Positions 53,483 to 61,377 of a stretch of DNA of 64,000 bases are shown here, piece by piece (the first letter of the stretch is position 1; every line of letters starts with the position of its first letter). The notes below the pieces were generated by a model. It did not search any database. It had not been told where the DNA came from and saw only the letters and a program-made list of their open reading frames with translations. The position numbers and the translations under genes are program-made. This DNA is from Halioxenophilus sp033283405. GTDB lineage: Bacteria; Pseudomonadota; Gammaproteobacteria; Pseudomonadales; Cellvibrionaceae. The stretch is from contig NZ_JAWMQR010000011.1 of NCBI RefSeq assembly GCF_033283405.1, positions 100,145 through 164,144 of the forward strand. The letters run 5' to 3'.

Positions 53483-55111
53483 ATGACTGGAGTGTTAGAG
53501 CGGTTACGTTTTATTGCCGAACTGGTGCCTGCCGAGCAGATTGCCGTCGCCGATGACCAGGCGGCGCTCACCTACCCACAACTGATTGCCGCCATCGCCA
53601 GCATGAGCGAGTGGCTTGCCCACCAATCCGCGCGGGTGGTGGCTATCCAGGCCGATAACGGCATCCCCTGGCTGTTGGCCGACCTCGCCTGCCAGGTGAC
53701 CGGTAAGGTGGCACTGCCTATTCCCGGTTTCTTCCAACCCGGCCAGGTACAGCACTGCCTAAAGGAGGCTGGTGCCGAGTTGTTGCTGAGCGATGAACAG
53801 CCCGAGGAGAGCAGTACCTTTGACAATCTGTTTGATGCCCCGCTCGGCGACCCACCGGCCGGCCATCAGCAACTGCAGCCGCTCTACGCCAGCCGCTTAA
53901 ATGTGATCAGCCGCTCGACCATGCTGCCGGTTGGTACTGGCAAAATTACCTTTACCTCCGGCTCTACCGGCACCCCAAAAGGGGTCTGCTTGAGTACCGA
54001 CCACCAATGGCAGGTGGCCGAGTCTCTGGCCGAGGTGATCCACCTGAAAAGCCCACGCCATCTCTGCCTGCTGCCGTTGGCCACCTTGCTGGAAAACGTC
54101 GCCGGTATCTACGCGCCGCTCTTATCGGCGGGTACTGTGCTCCTGCCGAGTGCCAAGGTGCGCGGCCTGCAGGGCAGTAGTGGCCTCGATAGCGGGCGCC
54201 TGCTGGCCACCATCAGCCAACAACAGCCCAACTCTCTGATTCTGATTCCGCAATTGCTGATGGCGCTCACCTATGCTGCTCGCCTGGGTTGGCAACCGCC
54301 GACCAGCCTGCGCTTTATCGCCGTTGGTGGCGCCCGAGTGGCGCCGGGGCTGATCGACCAGGCGCGCCAGCTGGGCCTGCCTGTGTATGAGGGCTATGGC
54401 CTCTCTGAGTGCGGCTCGGTGGTGGCATTAAACACTCCCAGTGCCGACCAGCCCGGTAGCGTTGGCCAGATTCTGCCGCACTGCCAGGTCTCCCTGGAGG
54501 AGGGTGAAGTGTGGGTCAGTGGTGCCAGTTTCTTAGGTTATGTGGGCGACCCCGCCAGCTGGTACCCGGAGCAGGTGGCCAGTGGTGACCTGGGTGAGTT
54601 GGAGGGCGAACGTCTGACTCTGTACGGCCGCCGCAAAAATCTGTTGATTACCGCTTTTGGCCGCAATGTCAGCCCGGAGTGGATTGAAAGCGAACTGCAC
54701 CTCAACCCCGCCATCCGCCTGGCAGTGGTGGTGGGAGATGGTCGCTCCCATCTGAGTGCGCTGATTAACAGCGACCTCAACGATCAGGCGCTGGAAGAGT
54801 GGCTGGCCACAGTTAACAGTCAGCTGCCGGACTACGCCCAGGTGAAGGCGTGGTTGCGGGTAGCCCCCAACGACTGGCAAGGGCTGCTTACCGATAACGG
54901 CCGACCCCGGCGCGATCGTATCAACCAGCGTTTTGCCGAGTTGATCGATGGCCTTTATCTATTGGATGAAGCGCTACTCGATGAAACGCCCTTGGTCGAA
55001 CCCGGCAGCGACTCATTGGGCGAACCCGAGAGCGATAGCCAAGCCAGCAGTGAAACCTCCGGCGAAAGCGAACCGCTGGTCGCCAGCGGTGCCCGCGCTA
55101 CCTTGCACTAA
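53483..55111 (+). CDS. AMP-forming acyl ligase (ANL superfamily)
   Basis: 542 residues. The AMP-binding signature is ITFTSGSTGTPKGVCLS (about 154-170), A5 YEGYGLSECGSVVALN, A7 ASGDLGELEGERLTLYGRRKNL, then the small C-terminal lid. At the A10 position, where a catalytic Lys normally lies before an RR pair (as in long-chain acyl-CoA synthetases), this protein reads NGRPRRDRI, with Arg in place of Lys. The C-terminal ~50 residues are a Ser/Glu/Pro-rich acidic tail. It probably activates a carboxylic acid, perhaps a fatty acid, for its neighbours; substrate unknown. Confidence 0.87.
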   Translation: MTGVLERLRFIAELVPAEQIAVADDQAALTYPQLIAAIASMSEWLAHQSARVVAIQADNGIPWLLADLACQVTGKVALPIPGFFQPGQVQHCLKEAGAELLLSDEQPEESSTFDNLFDAPLGDPPAGHQQLQPLYASRLNVISRSTMLPVGTGKITFTSGSTGTPKGVCLSTDHQWQVAESLAEVIHLKSPRHLCLLPLATLLENVAGIYAPLLSAGTVLLPSAKVRGLQGSSGLDSGRLLATISQQQPNSLILIPQLLMALTYAARLGWQPPTSLRFIAVGGARVAPGLIDQARQLGLPVYEGYGLSECGSVVALNTPSADQPGSVGQILPHCQVSLEEGEVWVSGASFLGYVGDPASWYPEQVASGDLGELEGERLTLYGRRKNLLITAFGRNVSPEWIESELHLNPAIRLAVVVGDGRSHLSALINSDLNDQALEEWLATVNSQLPDYAQVKAWLRVAPNDWQGLLTDNGRPRRDRINQRFAELIDGLYLLDEALLDETPLVEPGSDSLGEPESDSQASSETSGESEPLVASGARATLH

Positions 55112-55159
55112 TCGGCAACCGCACCGCCCGCGCAGAGAGATTCAGTAAGAGAGACGAAT

Positions 55160-55843
55160 ATGAGTTTTTATGAGCAACTGCAAACCGACACCGCCCGCGA
55201 ACGGGAGTACCTGATGAGCGCGCCCATTATTGGTCGCGCCATGCAGCAGGAGGTGGTGTTGGAAGAGTATGTGGCCTTTCTGGCCCAGGCTTACCACCAT
55301 GTGAAACACACCGTGCCGCTGTTGATGGCCACCGGTGCCCGTATCGGTTTTGACCAGGAGTGGCTGCGCGAAGCGATTGCCGAGTACATCGAAGAGGAGA
55401 CCGGCCACCAGCAGTGGATTCTGAATGACATTGAACACTGTGGTTTCGACGGCCAGAAGGTGGCCGAAAGCCTGCCCAACTTCGCCACCGAACTGATGGT
55501 GGCCTACGCCCACGACACCATCAACCGCGTTAACCCGCTCGGCTTTTTTGGCATGGTGCAGGTACTGGAAGGCACCTCCATTCAGATTGCCGACTACGCC
55601 GCCGATGCCATTCAAAGCAAGTTGGGCCTGCCCGACCAGGCCTTCTCCTATCTGCGCTCCCACGGCGCCCTCGATCAGGAGCATGTGAAATTCTTCGCCA
55701 ATTTAATGGATCGGATCGAAAGCGAAGCCGATCGCCGGCAGATACTGCACTGTGCCAAGCGCTTCTATCACCTCTACGGTGATGTCTTCCGCAGTATCGA
55801 CGCCGACCAGGCCCAGGCCTTCCGCAAGAGTTCGGCGGCTTAG
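55160..55843 (+). CDS. Haem-oxygenase-like non-haem diiron oxidase (TenA-like fold)
   Basis: 227-residue all-helical protein. A full iron-ligand set is visible: ETGH (Glu80, His83), Glu137 in VLEGTS, and HGALDQEH (His168, Asp172, His175). The HxxxDxxH spacing matches that of CADD, and ExxH matches UndA, so this is a diiron oxidase/oxygenase (HDO) rather than a thiaminase. Family members perform oxidative C-C cleavage, N-oxygenation or decarboxylation of fatty or amino acids. It is 48 bp after the ligase, with its own GAGAGACG leader. The reaction cannot be named; an acyl or amino-acyl substrate supplied by the adjacent genes is inferred. Confidence 0.85.
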   Translation: MSFYEQLQTDTAREREYLMSAPIIGRAMQQEVVLEEYVAFLAQAYHHVKHTVPLLMATGARIGFDQEWLREAIAEYIEEETGHQQWILNDIEHCGFDGQKVAESLPNFATELMVAYAHDTINRVNPLGFFGMVQVLEGTSIQIADYAADAIQSKLGLPDQAFSYLRSHGALDQEHVKFFANLMDRIESEADRRQILHCAKRFYHLYGDVFRSIDADQAQAFRKSSAA

Positions 55844-55891
55844 GATGACCACCGGAAAATCATTGAGTGGGTTGCCCCAGGAGCGGACACC

Positions 55892-56674
55892 ATGAATTTA
55901 AGCAATAAAACCGTATTGATTACCGGCGCCACGGGGGGGATTGGTTCGGCCATTGCCCTGCAGATGTCGGAAGCGGGGGCCAATCTGTTATTGACCGGCC
56001 GCAACCCGGAAAAATTGAAAGTCCTTAAGCAGCAGATACCTAGCGCCGAGCTGTGCGTGGCTGACCTGGCGCAAAGTGCCGACCGCGCCAAGTTGGTGAC
56101 CAAGGCCCAGCGGCTGATGGTCGATATTGTGATTAACGTCGCCGGCGCCAATGAGCTGGCCCTGTTGAGCGACACCAGCGACGATAAAATCGCCCAGCTG
56201 GTGCAAACCAATCTCACCACGCCTATGCTGCTCGCCCGCGATCTGTTGCCGCAGCTGAGTGCACGGCCCGAGGCGGCCATTGTCAATGTCGGTTCGATTC
56301 TTGGCAGCATTGGCTACCCCGGCTCCACCCTCTACTGCGCCACCAAATTTGGCTTGCGCGGCTTTACCGAGGCGCTGCGCCGGGAGCTGGCCGACAGCCA
56401 CGTGGCGGTGATCTACTTCGCCCCGAGGGCTACCGCCACCGCCATGAATGCCGATAAAGCGGTCGCCATGAACCAGGATTTGGGAGTGGCGATGGATGCA
56501 CCGGAGTGGGTAGCGGAGCAGCTGGTCAATCTGTTAAAACGGCGCCGGCCACACAGTGCCTATCTGGGTTGGCCGGAAAAACTGTTTGTTAAAATCAACG
56601 GCATTCTGCCCAAGCTGGTGGATGGCGCACTGTTAAAGCAGCTGCCGATTATTCGTCGTTACGCCGGCCAGTAA
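55892..56674 (+). CDS. Short-chain dehydrogenase/reductase
   Basis: 260-residue Rossmann-fold NAD(P)-dependent oxidoreductase. Cofactor motif TGATGGIGSAIA (residues 11-22) with LLTGRN following (Arg after the second strand suggests NADPH), NVAGAN, catalytic Ser in VGSILGSIGY and YxxxK as YCATK. The C-terminal WPEKLFVKINGILPKLVDG is typical of SDRs near acyl-processing genes. It sits 48 bp after the diiron oxidase and is presumably the reductive step of the same pathway. Confidence 0.92.
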   Translation: MNLSNKTVLITGATGGIGSAIALQMSEAGANLLLTGRNPEKLKVLKQQIPSAELCVADLAQSADRAKLVTKAQRLMVDIVINVAGANELALLSDTSDDKIAQLVQTNLTTPMLLARDLLPQLSARPEAAIVNVGSILGSIGYPGSTLYCATKFGLRGFTEALRRELADSHVAVIYFAPRATATAMNADKAVAMNQDLGVAMDAPEWVAEQLVNLLKRRRPHSAYLGWPEKLFVKINGILPKLVDGALLKQLPIIRRYAGQ

Positions 56675-56792
56675 TTGCTGCCGCAAACAGAGCCTAACCG
56701 GCACAGCAACAACTGAAAAATGTAAAACAACAACACAATTAAAAAGAGAAGCAACCACAACTAACCCGTGGCGCGATTGCAGAGGTGACATC

Positions 56793-57428
56793 ATGAGACA
56801 AACATTAGCGATTCTTGTACTGAGTGTGCTCAGCCTGGTGGGGGTAGATGCCCTGGCCGACCCACATACCCAACTGCAGGCCGACTGGGCCAAGGCCAAC
56901 TATCTTCTGCAGGGCGATGAAAAACTCAACCTGTTTGAAAAATTGCTGGCCGAAGCCGACGCCGCCAAGCAGGCCAACCCCAAAGATGCCCGCGTCTTTA
57001 TCTGGAGCGGTATTATCAACTCCAGCTATGCCGGTGCCAAAGGCGGCCTGGGTGCGTTGAAATTTGCCAAGCAGGCCAAGCGTGACCTGGAAGCGGCCAT
57101 GGCCATCGATGAGAGCGCCCTGCAGGGCTCGGCCTTTACCAGCCTCGGGACCCTCTACTTCAAAGTGCCCGGCTGGCCAATCGGTTTTGGTGACGATAAA
57201 AAGGCAGAAACCATGCTGAAAAAAGCCTTGGCTATTAATCCCACGGGTATCGACTCCAACTACTTCTATGCCGACTACCTCTACGCCAAGGGCGATTACG
57301 AAGCAGCACTCAGGTACGCCAAGCTGGCCGAGCAGGCGCCAGCCCGCCCCGACCGACCGGTAGCCGATGAGGGCCGCCACGGCGAGATCTCTGAGCTGCT
57401 GCAGAAGATCTCTGCCAAGCTGATTTAA
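56793..57428 (+). CDS. Periplasmic TPR-repeat protein
   Basis: 211 residues with signal peptide MRQTLAILVLSVLSLVGVDALA. The mature part is helical with TPR-like units (DLEAAMAIDESALQGSAFTSLGTLYFKVPG; KAETMLKKALAINPTGIDSNYFYADYLYAKGDYEAALRYAKLAEQAP). The motif FKVPGWPIGFGDDKKAE is shared with a family of small exported TPR proteins found beside lipid or lipoprotein genes. No enzymatic residues. 118 bp after the SDR, before a strong terminator, so probably the last gene of the operon. Confidence 0.82.
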   Translation: MRQTLAILVLSVLSLVGVDALADPHTQLQADWAKANYLLQGDEKLNLFEKLLAEADAAKQANPKDARVFIWSGIINSSYAGAKGGLGALKFAKQAKRDLEAAMAIDESALQGSAFTSLGTLYFKVPGWPIGFGDDKKAETMLKKALAINPTGIDSNYFYADYLYAKGDYEAALRYAKLAEQAPARPDRPVADEGRHGEISELLQKISAKLI

Positions 57429-57532
57429 TTGCGAAGGCCGCTGCAACCGAGTTTTTCCCCAACGGTACAAGGACGTACCACCCTTATTCCCAGCCACCCT
57501 CGCCCGCAGTAATGCTAAACTGACTGGAACCC

Positions 57533-57558
57533 GGCCCCGTATTCGGGGTCTTTTTTTT
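57533..57558 (+). terminator. Intrinsic terminator ending the haemolysin operon
   Basis: Stem GGCCCCG/CGGGGTC (57533-57539 with 57544-57550, the outer pair a G-T-type wobble), loop TATT, then T8. It separates the haemolysin operon from the repeat array and the next operon. Confidence 0.92.
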
Positions 57559-57675
57559 GATGCTCAGTAACCTCAGGCCTGCTATTTCACCGAAAATATT
57601 TTAGGCTTACCGGGCCGATATATTTTATGGCGGCTGCAGCCTGCAGAAACGAAAAGCAAAACAGGGAAATAGCGA

Positions 57676-58240
57676 ATACCGCCCCCGCTTGCGCGAGCCA
57701 ACACGGAGCCTCTGCCGGGTTGGCGACTTTTGGGGAATGCAGAACGCCTTGGGCAAAACTTAAAAGCGCTAAAGGGAAATGGGTAAACAGCGAAATACCG
57801 CCCCCGCTTGCGCGAGCCAACACGGAGCCTCTGCCGGGTTAGCGACTTTTGCCCAATGTAGGAGGCCTTGGGCAAAACTTAAAAGCGCTAAAGGGAAATG
57901 GGTAAACAGCGAGATACCGCCCCCGCTTGCGCGAGCCAACACGGACCTGTGCCGGGTTGGCGACTTTTGGGGAATGCAGAACGCCTTGGGCAAAACTTAA
58001 AGGCGCTAAAGGGAAATGGGTAAATAGCGAGATACCGCCCCCGCCTGCGCGAGCCAACACGGAGCCTCTGCCGGGTTGGCGACTTTTGGGGAATGCAGAA
58101 CGCCTTGGGCAAAACTTAAAAGCGCTAAAGGGAAATGGGTAAACAGCGAGATACCGCCCCCGCTTGCGCGAGCCAACACGGACCTGTGCCGGGTTGGCGA
58201 CTTTTGCCCAATGCAGGACGCCTTGGGCAAAACTTAAAAA
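57676..58240. repeat. Five tandem ~119-bp repeats leading into a two-component operon
   Basis: Units begin at 57676, 57795, 57914, 58032 and 58151 (lengths 119, 119, 118, 119, and a last partial copy of ~90). Each contains an inverted pair GCCAAC...GTTGGC and the segment ACTTAAAAGCGCTAAAGGG (cut in the last copy). Copies 2 and 5 have a perfect 10-bp inverted repeat TTTTGCCCAA/TTGGGCAAAA; copies 1, 3 and 4 carry TTTTGGGGAA as the left arm, breaking it. Another alternation (GGAGCCTCTG versus GGACCTGTG) marks copies 1, 2, 4 against 3, 5. The last copy ends 11 bp before the regulator start. Long open frames through the array are artefacts of the period. No spacers, so not CRISPR. Confidence 0.95.
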
Positions 58241-58250
58241 GAAGGTAACC

Positions 58251-58913
58251 ATGAAAATCCTGCTGGTCGAAGATGATGTTGCTCTCTCCAATGGCTTGGT
58301 GCGCGTACTTACCGCCGAAGGTTATATCGTCGAGGCCTGTTTTACCGGCCAGGCGGCACTGGATGATTTAACAACCGTCGAGCCCGATATGGTGGTGCTT
58401 GACCTGGGTCTGCCCGACATGGACGGTACTGAGGTGCTGGCTAAAATTCGGCGCACCCAGCCGAAACTGCCGGTGATGATTCTCACCGCCCGCGACGACA
58501 TCAACGATAAGGTGGATGCCCTCGATCTGGGTGCTGACGATTACCTCTGTAAACCCTTCGCTATTGAGGAACTCTCCGCCCGCTTGCGGGTGCTGTCGCG
58601 GCGGGTGGGTACCGCCAACTCCAGCTGTATTACCAGCGGCAGTGTCACTCTCGATCTGGCCAGCCATATGGCCAGCATCGATGGCGAGCCGTTAAGCCTA
58701 ACCCGCCGTGAATACAACCTACTGAAAGCGCTAATGGAAAATGCTGGCCGCATTCAAACCAAAGAGGGGTTGGAGAACAAACTCTACGGTTGGGGCGATG
58801 AGATCGCCAGCAACACCGTGGAGGTACACATCTCCAACCTGCGCAAGAAATTACCGGAAGGGTTTATTCAAACCGTGCGCGGCGTTGGCTACAGCGTAAA
58901 AAAATCTCAGTAG
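58251..58913 (+). CDS. OmpR/PmrA-family response regulator
   Basis: 220 residues from the ATG at 58251 (AGAAGG 5-10 nt upstream); a longer start would read into the repeat array. REC domain: LLVEDD, phospho-acceptor Asp51 in VVLDLGLPDMDG, Thr/Ala in ILTARDD, Lys in YLCKPF. Winged-helix DNA-binding domain: LTRREYNLLKALMENAGRI, NTVEVHISNLRKKL and the C-terminal IQTVRGVGYSVKK. Closest in architecture to PmrA/QseB. It precedes its kinase by 6 bp and iron-transport genes in the same operon. The CTTAAG box at 52684 is a likely target (inference). Confidence 0.95.
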   Translation: MKILLVEDDVALSNGLVRVLTAEGYIVEACFTGQAALDDLTTVEPDMVVLDLGLPDMDGTEVLAKIRRTQPKLPVMILTARDDINDKVDALDLGADDYLCKPFAIEELSARLRVLSRRVGTANSSCITSGSVTLDLASHMASIDGEPLSLTRREYNLLKALMENAGRIQTKEGLENKLYGWGDEIASNTVEVHISNLRKKLPEGFIQTVRGVGYSVKKSQ

Positions 58914-58919
58914 CCGCCT

Positions 58920-60224
58920 GTGCGATCGATCCGCCGTTACCTGGCCATATTGCTGCTCTCCACCATCTGCTTGGCGAACTTTCTGGCGGCGCTGACCGGC
59001 TACCAAAAGGGGATGGAAGAGGGCAACGAAATTTTGGATAGAGAGTTATCTGAAGAGAGTGCCTTCCTTGCCAATATGCTTACCCAAGGGGTGGCGCTGC
59101 CGCAAAACTACACAGATGAAAACTACCTCTTCCGGCTGTGGCAATCCAACGCGGGCCGCGACTGGGCGGAATCTGAAACGGTCTTTTCCTTGGCGATTGG
59201 CGAGCCGGGTTATCACTGGCTGAGCTTTCGCGGTGAACGCTGGCGGGTACTTACCGTCAATGAAAATGACCACACCATTTTGGTGGGCCGGCGCGATGCC
59301 CGCTACCGCCACATTATTGAACAGATGATTATCGAATCGATTCTGCCCATCATCTGGATGCTGCCCCTGCTCGGTATCATAATTTGGGTGATCGTCAGCT
59401 ACGGCCTGGCACCGTTGAAATCCCTGGCGAAATTGCTGCAGTCACGCAACGCCGCCAACCTGCAGCCCTTCCCCCTACGCGGTTACCCAAAAGAGATGAC
59501 CGTGGTGGTCTCGGCAATTAACGTGTTAATGCTACGCCTGGACGACGCCTTCAACCGCGAGCAGCAGCTTACCGCTGACGCCGCCCACGAACTGCGTACC
59601 CCACTCACAGCTTTAAAATTGCACCTCTACAATTTAAAAAGCGAGCTGCAACTCGACAACGACAACATCTCCGCTACCGAGGCAGCCGTGCTGCGTATGG
59701 AAAACTCCATCGAACAGATTTTGGCGTTGCACCGGCTAACGCCGGAGAAGCTGGTGCGCGAGTCGGAGTTGATCGACCTTACCGCGCTTATCAAACAGGT
59801 GATAGTCGATCTCTACCCGGCGGTAGAGAACAAACAGCAGACGATTGAACTGTTGGCTGAAGATGTGACCGTGAAAGGTGACCATTTTGCTCTGCAGACC
59901 CTGGTGAAAAATTTAATTGATAACGCCATAAAATACGCGCCGGAGGCTGGTAGTATCAGCGTTCATCTGCAGCGGGTGGGCAAGCTGGTGAGCCTCTCGG
60001 TGGAGGACTCGGGCCCGGGTATTCCCGTGGCCGAGCGCGAGCGCGCCTTCGATCGCTTCTACCGGGTGGGTGGTGATCGCCACCCCTCGAAGGTGGTGGG
60101 TAGTGGGTTGGGGCTGGCTATCGTCAAACAGATTGTGCAACTCCACAAAGGCGAGGTTACTCTGGGCCAGTCGGCCGAGCTGCATGGTCTGAAAATTACG
60201 GTCAATTTGCCGGAGGCAAAATAA
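58920..60224 (+). CDS. Sensor histidine kinase of the iron-transport operon
   Basis: 434 residues, GTG start 6 bp after the regulator stop. Helix 1 (about 7-25) and helix 2 (about 140-162) enclose a ~110-residue periplasmic sensor lacking the ExxE iron-binding motif of PmrB in an obvious form, although it has Glu-rich stretches (MEEGNEILDRELSEESAF). HisKA AAHELRTPLTALKLHL (His223), N box NLIDNAIKYAP, G1 DSGPGIPVAERERAFDRFYR and G2 GSGLGLAIVKQI are intact. Ends 8 bp before the cupredoxin gene. The stimulus is unknown; the operon context suggests iron, copper or redox status. Confidence 0.94.
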   Translation: MRSIRRYLAILLLSTICLANFLAALTGYQKGMEEGNEILDRELSEESAFLANMLTQGVALPQNYTDENYLFRLWQSNAGRDWAESETVFSLAIGEPGYHWLSFRGERWRVLTVNENDHTILVGRRDARYRHIIEQMIIESILPIIWMLPLLGIIIWVIVSYGLAPLKSLAKLLQSRNAANLQPFPLRGYPKEMTVVVSAINVLMLRLDDAFNREQQLTADAAHELRTPLTALKLHLYNLKSELQLDNDNISATEAAVLRMENSIEQILALHRLTPEKLVRESELIDLTALIKQVIVDLYPAVENKQQTIELLAEDVTVKGDHFALQTLVKNLIDNAIKYAPEAGSISVHLQRVGKLVSLSVEDSGPGIPVAERERAFDRFYRVGGDRHPSKVVGSGLGLAIVKQIVQLHKGEVTLGQSAELHGLKITVNLPEAK

Positions 60225-60232
60225 CAATCGGT

Positions 60233-60589
60233 ATGATCCACTCTCGACAACAACACTCGCTGCTCTGGCGCAGCCTGCTATTGGCCGCGGCCCTATTATT
60301 GAGCCAGGTAGCCGTGGCGGCGCCGGTGATAGAGCTGCACATTCGCGACCATCTCTTCTACCCGGCGGAGTTGATGGTGCCGGCCAACACCAAAATAAAA
60401 TTGGTGGTCATTAATGAAGATGCCACCGCCGAAGAGTTTGAAAGCTACGAGCTCAATCGCGAAAAGGTTGTGCTTGGCAACAGCCGCGCGGTGATTTTTA
60501 TCGGCCCACTGGCGCCCGGTGAGTACCCCTTTTTCGGGGAATTTAATCTCTCCACTGCCCAGGGCAAAATTATCGTGAAGGACGAATAA
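60233..60589 (+). CDS. Periplasmic cupredoxin-domain protein
   Basis: 118 residues with signal peptide ending near VAVAA. The mature domain is a small EfeO-type cupredoxin fold: ELHIRDHLFYPAELMVPANTKIKLVVINEDATAEEFESYELNREKVVLGNSRAVIFIGPLAPGEYPFFGEFNLSTAQGKIIV. No Cys, and only one conserved His, so the classical type I copper site is incomplete; Glu residues (EEFESYE) could bind metal instead. Its stop overlaps the FTR1 start by one base (TAATG), indicating translational coupling. Probably hands metal to the permease. Confidence 0.88.
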   Translation: MIHSRQQHSLLWRSLLLAAALLLSQVAVAAPVIELHIRDHLFYPAELMVPANTKIKLVVINEDATAEEFESYELNREKVVLGNSRAVIFIGPLAPGEYPFFGEFNLSTAQGKIIVKDE

Positions 60590-61377
60590 TGCTGTTAGAC
60601 GCGGTCATTATTGTATTGCGCGAGACTCTGGAAGCCGGCGTGCTGATCAGCCTGCTGTTGGTGCTGCTCAATACTCGCCATTCCGCTTTGTGGGTACTGC
60701 CGGCGTTAGTATTGGGGTTGGTCGGCTCTTTTGTTTATATGTGGCAGTTGCCGGCGGTTTCCACCTGGTTTGATTACGTTGGCCAGGAGGTGGTCAATGC
60801 CAGTTTGCAGTACCTTATCTTTATTCTGCTGTTGGTGCTGTTGGCTCTACGCTCCTCGCCCTGGTTTGCCAAAACCGAGTTGGTCGCCAGCCTGGCAGGG
60901 GTGATGGTGGCGCTGGCGATTATTCGTGAAGGGGTGGAAATTCTGCTCTTTTACAGCGGTTTTTGGCATTCGGATGAGGGCTTTATTAAGCCGCTGCTTA
61001 GTGGCTTTATCGGTTTGATGATCGGCTTTAGTGTGGGTGGTATTGTCTACTACCTGCTTTTGCCTCTGGCTGAAAAGCTGGGCGGCTTGCTGGTGCGCTT
61101 GGTGCTCACCTTTGTGGCCGCTGGCATGGTCTCCCAGGCCACGCAACTGTTAATGCAGGCCGACTGGCTGCCCACCAGCCTGCCCATTTGGAACAGCAAC
61201 GGCTTGTTGCCGGAGCAATCTCTCGTTGGCACCCTGGCCTACGCTGTGCTCGGCTACGAATCGACCCCCACCGCACTGCAGGCGACCATCTACTGGGGGG
61301 CAATTATTCTGGCGACGGCCGCACAACTGGCCACCCAGCTCTTTTTTAATTCTGTAAAACCGACGGATTCGCAATGA
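60589..61377 (+). CDS. FTR1-family iron permease
   Basis: 262 residues with seven membrane helices. Both hallmark RExxE motifs are present: RETLE at residues 11-15 and REGVE at 113-117, the iron-binding sites of FTR1/EfeU. It is preceded by a cupredoxin, resembling EfeUO-type or P19/FTR1 systems, but no EfeB peroxidase or multicopper oxidase is in the operon. Its last bases overlap the next start (ATGA). Confidence 0.93.
   Translation: MLLDAVIIVLRETLEAGVLISLLLVLLNTRHSALWVLPALVLGLVGSFVYMWQLPAVSTWFDYVGQEVVNASLQYLIFILLLVLLALRSSPWFAKTELVASLAGVMVALAIIREGVEILLFYSGFWHSDEGFIKPLLSGFIGLMIGFSVGGIVYYLLLPLAEKLGGLLVRLVLTFVAAGMVSQATQLLMQADWLPTSLPIWNSNGLLPEQSLVGTLAYAVLGYESTPTALQATIYWGAIILATAAQLATQLFFNSVKPTDSQ

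Noticed and set aside
57676..58240. The tandem repeats as a CRISPR array
   Set aside because: Units are contiguous ~119-bp copies with no unique spacers and no cas genes nearby.
57582..58291. Overlapping open frames of 70-150 codons on both strands through the tandem repeats
   Set aside because: They exist because the repeat period leaves several frames open; the translations merely repeat themselves, lack ribosome-binding sites and match no family.
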